This document shows positions 27,065 to 34,114 of a stretch of DNA of 64,000 nt, one piece after another. The translations under genes and the position numbers were made by a program. Source of the stretch: Rhizobium sp. BK251 (GTDB taxonomy: Bacteria; Pseudomonadota; Alphaproteobacteria; Rhizobiales; Rhizobiaceae); assembly GCF_004345245.1 (NCBI RefSeq), contig NZ_SLUQ01000004.1, positions 124,001 through 188,000 on the forward strand, in the 5' to 3' direction. Positions within the stretch are counted from its first letter, which is position 1; every line of letters starts with the position of its first letter. Under the pieces are notes generated by a model that ran no database searches, was not told the DNA's origin, and saw only the letters and a program-made list of their open reading frames with translations.

Positions 27065-27540
27065 TGGCCACGATCAATTCGACTAGCTTCAGCGGCGATA
27101 CACTGGAAATCATTGCCTTTCGCCTGCACGACCAGGAATTCTGCGTCAAGACGACCACCATCCGCGAAATCCGCGGCTGGGCGCCTTCCACGCCGATCCC
27201 GCATGCGCCGGCCGATGTCATCGGCGTCATGAACCTGCGCGGCTCGGTCATTCCGATCATCGACCTCGCCTACAAGCTCGGCATGAAGAGCACGGTTGCC
27301 AATGAGCGCAGCGCCATCGTCGTTGCCGAAGTCCACAGCATGGTCATCGGCATGCTCGTCGATCGTGTCTCGGACATCCTCACCATCGCCTCGAACCAGG
27401 TGCAGCCGGTCCCGGAAGTCACCGCTTCCTTCGATCGCGCCTTTTGCGAGGGCATCATCGCCACCGAGAATGGCATGATCTGCTTCCTGAACCTCGCCAA
27501 GATGTTCAAGGAAAACGAACAGGACGAACTGGCAGCCTGA
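27064..27540 (+). CDS. cheW: Chemotaxis coupling protein CheW
   Basis: The 158-aa adaptor links receptors to the kinase CheA. The CheW fold is seen in FRLHDQEFCVKTTTIREIRGW, the conserved NLRGSVIPIIDLAYKLGM and the VDRVSDILTI segment. ATG 27064 overlaps the preceding TAA by one base and has GGGAAG in front, so it is translationally coupled to the chemoreceptor. No cheA, cheY or cheR is present in the window; this pair is an outlying chemotaxis operon. A terminator follows. Confidence 0.94.
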   Translation: MATINSTSFSGDTLEIIAFRLHDQEFCVKTTTIREIRGWAPSTPIPHAPADVIGVMNLRGSVIPIIDLAYKLGMKSTVANERSAIVVAEVHSMVIGMLVDRVSDILTIASNQVQPVPEVTASFDRAFCEGIIATENGMICFLNLAKMFKENEQDELAA

Positions 27541-27573
27541 GCGGAGAATACTACGCCGCTCCATCCGACCTTG

Positions 27574-27608
27574 AGCCGCTCCGACCTTCGGGGCGGCTTT
27601 GCTTTTTG
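27574..27608 (+). terminator. Rho-independent terminator after cheW
   Basis: AGCCGCTCCG-ACCTT-CGGGGCGGCT gives a 10-bp stem with one G-T pair, followed by TTGCTTTTT. It is correctly placed about 35 bases after the cheW stop. Confidence 0.85.
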
Positions 27609-27636
27609 CGGAAGTCTCCGGTCCCTCCGAAAAGCA

Positions 27637-27659
27637 GAAGCGGCCCATGAGGCCGCTTC
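27637..27659 (-). terminator. Terminator after the OFA-family transporter gene
   Basis: GAAGCGGCC-CATGA-GGCCGCTTC is a perfect 9-bp stem. Read leftwards it is followed by TGCTTTTCGG and lies about 30 bases after the transporter stop. An almost identical stem ends the atp operon at 50002-50025. Confidence 0.75.
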
Positions 27660-27687
27660 CCTTTGCTCAAATTTGCAGCCGTAGGGC

Positions 27688-29343
27688 TTAGCCAAACAGC
27701 TTGTATGCGCTCTGGACCGTCACCCAGATACCCCAAAGCAGCGGGATACCGACGGCGGCCCATGCGAGGGCAGCCTTCCCATCCAGACCGCCCGTGCCGA
27801 TGCCGAAGGATCCCGTCGGGCCGGCATTTGCCGCGACCGACTTTGCCTGCAGCGCGGAGACCTCCTCGTCGGACATGAACCACTTCTCCGGAAGCGGCCG
27901 CACAAGCGCATTGGCGATCAGGCCGAGGGCAAGCATGCCCGCAAGGATATACATCGTACCGGTATAGAGCGCCGGGCCAGGAGCAACACCGGCGGCGATC
28001 TGCGCTTCGCGGATATAGTTCACCACGACCGGACCGACGATGCCGGCCGTCGCCCAGGCCGTCAGCAGACGTCCATGGATCGCGCCAACGAACTGCGTAC
28101 CGAAGATGTCGGCAAGATAAGCCGGGATCGTCGCGAAGCCACCGCCATACATCGACAGGATGATACCGAACGCGAGGACGAAGAGCGCCTTGTTACCCAT
28201 GTCGGCAAGCGAAGGGGCCACCGCATAGAGCACGATGCCGAGGACGAAGAAGGTAAAGTAGGTGTTCTTGCGGCCGATCTTGTCGGAAAGCGACGCCCAG
28301 AAGAAGCGGCCACCGATGTTGAAGAGCGAGAGCAGCCCGGCAAAGCCGGCGGCGATGGTTGCGATCTGCGCCTTCTGGCCGGCGTCGAGCTGCGAGAAGG
28401 TGAGATCCGGCAGGCCGATCAGCGAACCTGCGAAGATTTCTTGCAGCATGGGCGACGCCATGCCGATGACGCCGATGCCGGCCGAAACGTTAAGGCAGAG
28501 GACTGCCCAGATGAGCCAGAACTGCTTCGTCTTGTGCGCGTCCCGCAGATGTACGTGGCGATGCGTGATCATCGTGCTCTTGGCTGCAGGCGGCGTCCAG
28601 CCTTCCGGGCGCCAGCCCGCCGGCGGGATGCGATAGCCAAAGGCGCCGCCCATCATGAAGACGAAATAGATGACGGCCATGACGACGAAGGTCTGCCAGA
28701 CACCGACGGAGGCATCCGTCTTGAAGTGGTTCATCAGCAGGTTCGCGAGCGGAGCGCCAATCATCGCGCCGCCGCCGAAGCCCATGATGGCCATGCCGGT
28801 AGCCATACCGCGGCGATCCGGAAACCACTTGATGAGGGTCGAAACCGGGGAGATGTAGCCCAGGCCGAGACCGACGCCGCCGATGACGCCTGCGCCGAGC
28901 CACATCAGCCAGAGCTGGTGCGAGATGACGCCGACCGCGGCAATGAGAATGCCGCCACACCAGCAGCAAGCCGAAACGACACCGGCCTTGCGCGGTCCCG
29001 CACGTTCGAGCCAGCCGCCCCAGATCGCGGCCGAGGAACCCAGCAGGACGAAAAAGAGCGTGTAGATCCAGCCGAGATCGGCAACACGCCAATCGCAGCT
29101 CGTCGTGAAGAGCGCCGACAGAAGCGTGAGATCGGCGCAGGTTGCGGACGCGGTGATGCCGATCGATCGCGAAAGCGGCAGCCAGAACACGCTGAAGCCA
29201 TAAGCCATGCCGATACAGAGGTGGATGGCAAGTGCGGCCGGCGGAACCAGCCAGCGGTTGAAGCCAGGCCTTGCGATGATCCGTTCGCGGTCGAGGATGC
29301 CTGATCCCGCGAGCCCGCCTAGTGTTTCAGTCGTTGCAGACAT
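27688..29343 (-). CDS. OFA-family MFS transporter (oxalate/formate antiporter-like)
   Basis: The 551-aa protein is a 12-13-helix major-facilitator transporter of the oxalate:formate antiporter (OFA) family. Evidence is the N-terminal PAALAIHLCIGMAYGFSVFWLPL helix, the loop GWLERAGPRKAG, the substrate-region GLGLGYISPVSTLIKWFPDRRGMATGMAIMGFG-type segment (about 150-185) typical of OFA members, SLSDKIGRKNTYF in the central loop, and GTQFVGAIHGRLLTAWATAGI. One extra C-terminal helix (about 525-548) follows a loop. It moves a small carboxylate; the same-strand formate dehydrogenase operon suggests formate or oxalate. A sigma-54 promoter with twin upstream dyads precedes it. GGGAGGAAAA stands before the ATG. 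Confidence 0.85.
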   Translation of the reverse strand: MSATTETLGGLAGSGILDRERIIARPGFNRWLVPPAALAIHLCIGMAYGFSVFWLPLSRSIGITASATCADLTLLSALFTTSCDWRVADLGWIYTLFFVLLGSSAAIWGGWLERAGPRKAGVVSACCWCGGILIAAVGVISHQLWLMWLGAGVIGGVGLGLGYISPVSTLIKWFPDRRGMATGMAIMGFGGGAMIGAPLANLLMNHFKTDASVGVWQTFVVMAVIYFVFMMGGAFGYRIPPAGWRPEGWTPPAAKSTMITHRHVHLRDAHKTKQFWLIWAVLCLNVSAGIGVIGMASPMLQEIFAGSLIGLPDLTFSQLDAGQKAQIATIAAGFAGLLSLFNIGGRFFWASLSDKIGRKNTYFTFFVLGIVLYAVAPSLADMGNKALFVLAFGIILSMYGGGFATIPAYLADIFGTQFVGAIHGRLLTAWATAGIVGPVVVNYIREAQIAAGVAPGPALYTGTMYILAGMLALGLIANALVRPLPEKWFMSDEEVSALQAKSVAANAGPTGSFGIGTGGLDGKAALAWAAVGIPLLWGIWVTVQSAYKLFG

Positions 29344-29439
29344 TCAATTTTCCTCCCAGCCGCCGTTGCCTGCGGCATTCTCAATCCCCGATTTGCAGGC
29401 CATCATATGGGGCGCGCGTTCTTCCTCACGATCACCGAC

Positions 29440-29458
29440 AACCTGCCCTAGGCAGGTT
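29440..29458. repeat. Perfect inverted repeat at the predicted transcription start of the OFA gene
   Basis: AACCTGCC-CTA-GGCAGGTT is an 8-bp perfect stem that touches the -12 element and covers the predicted start point. It may be a repressor site or a hairpin at the 5' end of the mRNA. Confidence 0.6.
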
Positions 29459-29478
29459 GCAATGGCCGTGCCAATTGG
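29458..29478 (-). promoter_or_regulatory. Sigma-54 (-24/-12) promoter of the OFA-family transporter gene
   Basis: On the minus strand the sequence reads TTGGCACGGCCATTGCA. This matches the RpoN consensus TGGCACG-N4-TTGCA at every fixed position (GG at -24, GC at -12, correct spacing). The predicted start near 29448 leaves a leader of about 105 bases before the transporter ATG at 29343. It lies just downstream of an NtrC-type regulator/sensor pair. Confidence 0.85.
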
Positions 29479-29525
29479 CAGCATGAGCTAATTCAATGAG
29501 TTAGCGGTGCAGGAGGGTTGCCTAT

Positions 29526-29561
29526 GGACAGATTGTCCAGAACAAGGCGGACAAATTGTCC
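29526..29561 (-). promoter_or_regulatory. Twin upstream activating sites GGACA-N3-TGTCC
   Basis: Two 13-bp palindromes with identical arms, GGACA-GAT-TGTCC (29526-29538) and GGACA-AAT-TGTCC (29549-29561), have centres 23 bases apart, about two helical turns. They lie about 85 and 108 bases upstream of the predicted sigma-54 start site. This is the layout of enhancer sites for NtrC/DctD-type activators. The adjacent response regulator is the obvious candidate protein. Confidence 0.75.
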
Positions 29562-29569
29562 AAAGCGCG

Positions 29570-31591
29570 TCAGTCGGCTTCCGGAAGCCAGATGGTGAAG
29601 GTCGTCCCTTTCGCTGGCGTGCTGGTGGCCGTGATGTGCCCGCCCTGCCGGGTAACCAGCGTCTGGCTTATCGAGAGGCCGAGGCCCGTTCCCTCGCGGC
29701 GCTTGGTCGTGAAGAACGGGTCGAATATCCGCTCCATCGTTTCCGAGCTCATGCCGATCCCCGTATCGCTGACCTCGATGGCGATTCCGGGCCGTTCTTC
29801 TCCATCCTTGTCGAAGGTGCGAATGGAGAGCTTGCCGCCATCCGGCATGGCGTGGATCGCATTGACGATCAGGTTGACGAGCACCTGCTGCAGCTCGGTG
29901 CGGTTCATGGCGACAAGGCGAGACGCCTTGTCCTCCCGCTGAAGGACGATTGCCGCGCTGCCGAGAAGATGCTGCACGAGCGGAATGCAATCGGAAACCG
30001 CGTCGCCGGGCGAGGTGCGCTCCACATAGCCCGCATATTCCTCTGGCCGGGCGAACTGCAGGAGCTTGGCGACAATCTGGCTGATCCGGTGGATTTGCTC
30101 GTCGATCAGGCGGAACTCGGTCTTGACCGGCGCGATCTCTTCGCGCAGCAGGCTGCGCACCACATCGAGGTTTCCCTGCATGACCGCGATCGGATTGTTG
30201 ATCTCGTGCGCAACGCCCGCCGTGATCTCGCCGATTGCTGCGAGCTTCTCCGACATGATGAGCTGCTTGGTGGCTGCTTCGAGCTGCCGGTTGGCGAGCT
30301 CGAGCTCGTGGGTGCGCTCCTCGACGCGCGCATTCAGCTCCTCGTTCCATGCCCTGAGTTCGCGATCGCGCTGCTGCAACTGATCGAGCAAGCCGTCGAG
30401 GTGGCCTGCCACGCGGCCGATTTCGTCGTCCGCCTGCCGCAGATGCGTCCGTGCGCCGAGATCGCCGCCCTCGACCTTCGCGATGGTCCCGGTCATCCGC
30501 TCCAGCGGCTGGAAGATCCCCCGCGCCCAGCGAAGGAAGATCGGTACGCTTGCAGCGGCGACGGCAAGAAAGGCGAGCGCGACGGTGAGCAGCGTCTGGT
30601 ATTTCGCGCGCGAGAACGGCGCCTCCAGAAATCCGACATAGAGCATGCCGACCCGCTTGCCGAAGCTGTCCGTAATCGGTTCGTAGGCGGAAATGTACCA
30701 GTCATTGACCACGAAGGCGCTGTCGCGCCAGGTCTGCCCCTCGTCAAGCACGGCCGAACGCACAGCGCTGGAAACGCGCGTGCCGAGCGCGCGCCGATTT
30801 TCGAACAGGCGCACGTTCGTGCTGATGCGGACATCATCGAGAAAGAGCGTCGCCGTGCCCTGGCTGCCTTCGGGCAGGCTGGCGTCGCTGTAGACCAGGT
30901 CGTTGATGGTGTCGATGAAGACGAGGTTCTGGTTGAGAAGTATGCCTCCGACAAGCGCGCCCTCGCCACCGTCGAGCGTGACCGGGCTTGCCGAGTGGAC
31001 GACCATGCCACGCATCTCGACTGTTCGATCGGAAGGGACCGCGTTGGGCGTGGAGACCAGCTCGATGCGGGCCCGTTCGGCGAGCCGAGGGGAGATCAGG
31101 GTCAGTTCCCGATCGGAGAAGATATCGATGGCGGTCGATGCCCTGCCATCAAGTGCCGACTGTAGAACGGGCCAATCCGCCTTTGCGGACCCCTCCGAAA
31201 TGCCGCTGGCCGAGGTCGCGACCCGTCCCTGGCCGTCCGCCACGTAGAGAAAGTCGAGGCCGAGCTCGACTCGGCTCGCTTCGAGAAAATCGGCCATCTG
31301 GCGCTCGCCGCCGGTCGCCGCCACCTCCTTGAACCGAGCCGACAGCGCCAGCGCCTGGACATGCTCGCCGGTGTTTTCCAGGATGCGCGAGAGGTATTGA
31401 TGGGCGATCGTCAGGTCGCCGTTGACCTTCGTAATCAGCAGGGAGTCGAATTTCGCGTTCCACCGCGCCATGGTGGCGCCGAGCAGCAGAGGCAGGATGA
31501 CGAGCGTCGGCAGAAGCGCGATGGCGAGCAGCCTGAAACGGATTGATCGGCCCGGACGCGTGCGGACAGGCTTTGCCGATGCCTCAGACAT
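29570..31591 (-). CDS. Membrane sensor histidine kinase (DctB-like architecture)
   Basis: About 673 aa. Two transmembrane helices (about 20-40 and 333-353) flank a periplasmic double-Cache-like sensor domain of about 290 residues. HAMP (about 355-405), a coiled-coil linker, HisKA with AAIGEITAGVAHEINNP (phospho-acceptor His about 462) and the HATPase domain with NLIVNAIHAMPDGGKL, DTGIGM and TKRREGTGLGLSIS follow. The order and the HEINNP box are like DctB-class kinases that sense C4-dicarboxylates or other small organic acids. The start at ATG 31591 overlaps the response-regulator stop by 8 bases; a GTG at 31603 is an alternative. The stop lies 9 bases from the twin dyads before the OFA gene. 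The ligand is not known. Confidence 0.92.
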   Translation of the reverse strand: MSEASAKPVRTRPGRSIRFRLLAIALLPTLVILPLLLGATMARWNAKFDSLLITKVNGDLTIAHQYLSRILENTGEHVQALALSARFKEVAATGGERQMADFLEASRVELGLDFLYVADGQGRVATSASGISEGSAKADWPVLQSALDGRASTAIDIFSDRELTLISPRLAERARIELVSTPNAVPSDRTVEMRGMVVHSASPVTLDGGEGALVGGILLNQNLVFIDTINDLVYSDASLPEGSQGTATLFLDDVRISTNVRLFENRRALGTRVSSAVRSAVLDEGQTWRDSAFVVNDWYISAYEPITDSFGKRVGMLYVGFLEAPFSRAKYQTLLTVALAFLAVAAASVPIFLRWARGIFQPLERMTGTIAKVEGGDLGARTHLRQADDEIGRVAGHLDGLLDQLQQRDRELRAWNEELNARVEERTHELELANRQLEAATKQLIMSEKLAAIGEITAGVAHEINNPIAVMQGNLDVVRSLLREEIAPVKTEFRLIDEQIHRISQIVAKLLQFARPEEYAGYVERTSPGDAVSDCIPLVQHLLGSAAIVLQREDKASRLVAMNRTELQQVLVNLIVNAIHAMPDGGKLSIRTFDKDGEERPGIAIEVSDTGIGMSSETMERIFDPFFTTKRREGTGLGLSISQTLVTRQGGHITATSTPAKGTTFTIWLPEAD

Positions 31592-32978
31592 TCCAGGCAG
31601 CACACTTCCGATCTATGGTCTTCCGCGAAACACCGAGGCGCCGCGCCGCCTCGTCGCGGTTGCCGGAGACCTCTTCCAGGACGGCAAGAATATGCCGCCG
31701 CTCGACCTCATCCAGCGTTCCGGCCGCTCCGTCCGGTTGAGGGGACGTGCTTGCGCGGAAATCCTCCGGAAACTTGCCGAGGATGAGGGAGCGTTCGATC
31801 AGATTGCGAAGCTCGCGCACATTTCCGGGCCAGGTGTAGCGCGCCAGGGCAGCGCGAACAGATGCATCGATCTGCACCGGCGGCATGCCGAGCTGCTGCG
31901 ACAGCTTGCTCATGAAGAGGGCGGCAAGGGCCTGCACGTCGTCGCCGCGCTCCCTGAGCGGCGGCAGGTAGAGCTGCATCACGTTGATGCGGTAGAAGAG
32001 ATCCGCGCGGAAGCGCCCCTTCGCCACCTGCGCGTGAAGGTCGGCATTGGTCGCGAAAATGAAGCGCAGGTCGACAGGAACCTCGCGCTCGGCGCCCACG
32101 GGGCGCACGCGGCGGTCCTCGATCACACGCAGGAGCTTGCTCTGGGTCGCAAGCGGCATCTCGCCTATTTCGTCCAGAAACAGCGTCCCACCCTGGGCAT
32201 GGACGAAGAGCCCTTCTCGCGCCGCCTCTGCGCTGGTGAAAGCCCCCTTGATATGACCGAAGAGCTCGCTCTCGATCATTTCAGGCGGGATGGCAGCGCA
32301 GTTGACGGGGACGAACGGCTTGTCGGCCCGATCGGAAAGTGAATGGAGCGAGCGAGCCGCGACCTCCTTGCCGGTCCCCGATTCGCCGCTCAGGAGCACC
32401 GAAGTCGGAAGCGGCGCCACCCGCGAAATGGTCTCGCGTACCTGGCGGATCGCCGTCGACTCGCCGATCAGCTTTTCCCGCAGCAGCAGGTGGTCCGACG
32501 TGGAACGCAGCTCATAGCGCAGCACGAAATTCTCTCGCTGCAGGCGGACACGATCGAGACAGCGGGCGACGGCATTGAGGATCTGGTTCGAACGGAAGGG
32601 CTTCAGCACGAAGTCGACCGCGCCCGCCCGAAGTGCCTGGATCGCGGTCTCGAGATCGGCATAGGCGGTGATCAGGATGGCATCGGCGAAAAAGCCGATC
32701 GCCCGCTGCTCCGCCAGCCAGTCCACGCCGTTCTTGCCGGGCATGATGTTGTCGAGGATGACAACGTCGAAATGCTGCGTGTCGAGCTTGCGGGAGGCTT
32801 CGTCCGTATCGGCCGCTTCCTCGATGCGCTTGCATCGGGGCCCGAGCGTACGGACCAGGAAGTTGCGCATACCCGGTTCGTCGTCGACGATCAGAATGGA
32901 TGCCTGAGCCAGCCAGGGGCCGAATTCAGGATCGCGCGCTGCCTCCACCGCTTTTCGCGTGACCTCTGCCTGTACCAT
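31584..32978 (-). CDS. Sigma-54-dependent NtrC-family response regulator
   Basis: The 464-aa protein has a receiver domain (about 25-140; acidic pair D32/D33, phospho-acceptor D76 in VVILDNIMP, conserved K of LKPF), an AAA+ domain (about 165-400; Walker A GESGTGKE 198-205, Walker B GGTLFLDE 263-270) and a C-terminal Fis-type helix-turn-helix (NRDEAARRLGVSRKTIDRK). The sigma-54-contacting loop reads GAFTSA (245-250) instead of the usual GAFTGA. ATG 32978 has GGGAGGAGA directly upstream; a TTG 12 codons earlier is less likely. The gene precedes and overlaps the kinase gene. It is the probable activator of the sigma-54 promoter in front of the OFA transporter. Confidence 0.94.
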   Translation of the reverse strand: MVQAEVTRKAVEAARDPEFGPWLAQASILIVDDEPGMRNFLVRTLGPRCKRIEEAADTDEASRKLDTQHFDVVILDNIMPGKNGVDWLAEQRAIGFFADAILITAYADLETAIQALRAGAVDFVLKPFRSNQILNAVARCLDRVRLQRENFVLRYELRSTSDHLLLREKLIGESTAIRQVRETISRVAPLPTSVLLSGESGTGKEVAARSLHSLSDRADKPFVPVNCAAIPPEMIESELFGHIKGAFTSAEAAREGLFVHAQGGTLFLDEIGEMPLATQSKLLRVIEDRRVRPVGAEREVPVDLRFIFATNADLHAQVAKGRFRADLFYRINVMQLYLPPLRERGDDVQALAALFMSKLSQQLGMPPVQIDASVRAALARYTWPGNVRELRNLIERSLILGKFPEDFRASTSPQPDGAAGTLDEVERRHILAVLEEVSGNRDEAARRLGVSRKTIDRKCAAWNV

Positions 32979-33057
32979 TTCTCCTCCCGCGGCTGTTGTG
33001 TCCGCGTTCCCCAATCCATAGCAGAGGCTGCAGGGAAATCAAAAGCTTCCGGGGCGC

Positions 33058-33300
33058 TCAGTGAGCCGGCAACGGCTCCGGCCGGTGGATCTTGGCCGCA
33101 GCTTCAAGCACCAGCGGTTTGAGGCCTTCGCCACCCGCGTCGATGTGCTCGAAGAGCTGGCGGCGCATGCGCGGCTCCCAGAACTTGTTGATATGCGTCG
33201 CCACGCCTTGAGCCCTCTCGGCTTCCGGCTGCGTCAAGAAGAAGGTCGCGATCTGGTTGGCCATGTAGATCAGCTTGGCACGCGTCTTGTCATGCGACAT
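33058..33300 (-). CDS. fdsD: Formate dehydrogenase delta subunit
   Basis: An 80-aa protein of the FdsD family (KLIYMANQIATFFLTQ and VATHINKFWEPRMRRQLFEHI are typical). FdsD is needed for assembly or activity of NAD-dependent molybdenum formate dehydrogenases. ATG 33300 overlaps the end of fdhD by 11 bases, so the two are coupled. It is the last gene of the fds operon; the response-regulator gene follows after 79 bases on the same strand without a visible terminator, so read-through is possible. Confidence 0.9.
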   Translation of the reverse strand: MSHDKTRAKLIYMANQIATFFLTQPEAERAQGVATHINKFWEPRMRRQLFEHIDAGGEGLKPLVLEAAAKIHRPEPLPAH

Positions 33301-34114
33301 CGGCAATATTTCCCGGAACGATGCGGTCGGCATGCGTGAATATCTCGAAATCCTCGCCGCGAACGAGCGCAATCAATGTCATGCCCGCCTCCTCGGCGGT
33401 GCGAATGGCCAGCGCCGTCGGTGCCGAAATTGCTATCAGCACGGGCGCGCCCAGGATCGCAGCCTTCTGGACCATTTCAACGGAGAGGCGGCTCGTCACG
33501 GCAACGGCGCCTTCTGCACCGCGATGTCCGGAGCGCATCACGGCGCCGCACAGCTTGTCGAGCGCGTTGTGGCGGCCGACATCCTCGCGCACGGCAACGA
33601 TGCCCCTTCCCCGCACGTAGAAGCCGGCGCCGTGCACGGCCCGCGTTTCCATGTGCAAAGGCTGCAGCTCATTAAGCTGCGCGATCGCTTTGACGATATC
33701 CTGATGCGAAAGCTTCAACGCCGAACGCGAAACGTTCGGCACCTTGCGAACCGCTTGCTCGATCGACTCGATGCCGCAGAGACCACACCCGACCGGGCCT
33801 GCCATGCTGCGACGGCGGGCGCGCAATGCATCGACCACTTCATCGACCAGCACGACCTGGACATCGATGCCCTTCTCGTCCTCGACGAGTTCGATGGTCT
33901 CGATCTCTTCGAGCGTAGAGACGATGCCTTCCGTCAGGCTGAAGCCGACCGCGAAATCCTCGAGGTCGGCAGGCGTCCCCATCATGACGGCATGCGAACT
34001 GCCGCCATAGGAAAAGGCGATCGGCGTTTCTTCCGGCACGCTACGAAAACCGGGCTGGACGATGCCCTTTCGGCGCGCGGTTTCAGCGGCTCGAGCCGTG
34101 GTCTTGAAGTTCAC
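33290..34114 (-). CDS. fdhD: FdhD sulfurtransferase for formate dehydrogenase maturation
   Basis: FdhD (FdsC) carries sulfur from a cysteine desulfurase to the molybdenum cofactor and inserts the sulfurated cofactor into formate dehydrogenase. The 274-aa protein contains the CGLCG motif (two essential cysteines), preceded by RRRSMAGPVG, and the nucleotide-binding DVGRHNALDKL and TSRLSVEMVQKAAILGAPVL regions. The start is GTG at 34114, which overlaps the fdsA stop in a GTGA arrangement and has GGAGG seven bases upstream; longer frames into fdsA are unlikely. The window also codes a TusA-like protein that could belong to the same sulfur relay, but that link is speculative. Confidence 0.94.
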   Translation of the reverse strand: MNFKTTARAAETARRKGIVQPGFRSVPEETPIAFSYGGSSHAVMMGTPADLEDFAVGFSLTEGIVSTLEEIETIELVEDEKGIDVQVVLVDEVVDALRARRRSMAGPVGCGLCGIESIEQAVRKVPNVSRSALKLSHQDIVKAIAQLNELQPLHMETRAVHGAGFYVRGRGIVAVREDVGRHNALDKLCGAVMRSGHRGAEGAVAVTSRLSVEMVQKAAILGAPVLIAISAPTALAIRTAEEAGMTLIALVRGEDFEIFTHADRIVPGNIADVA

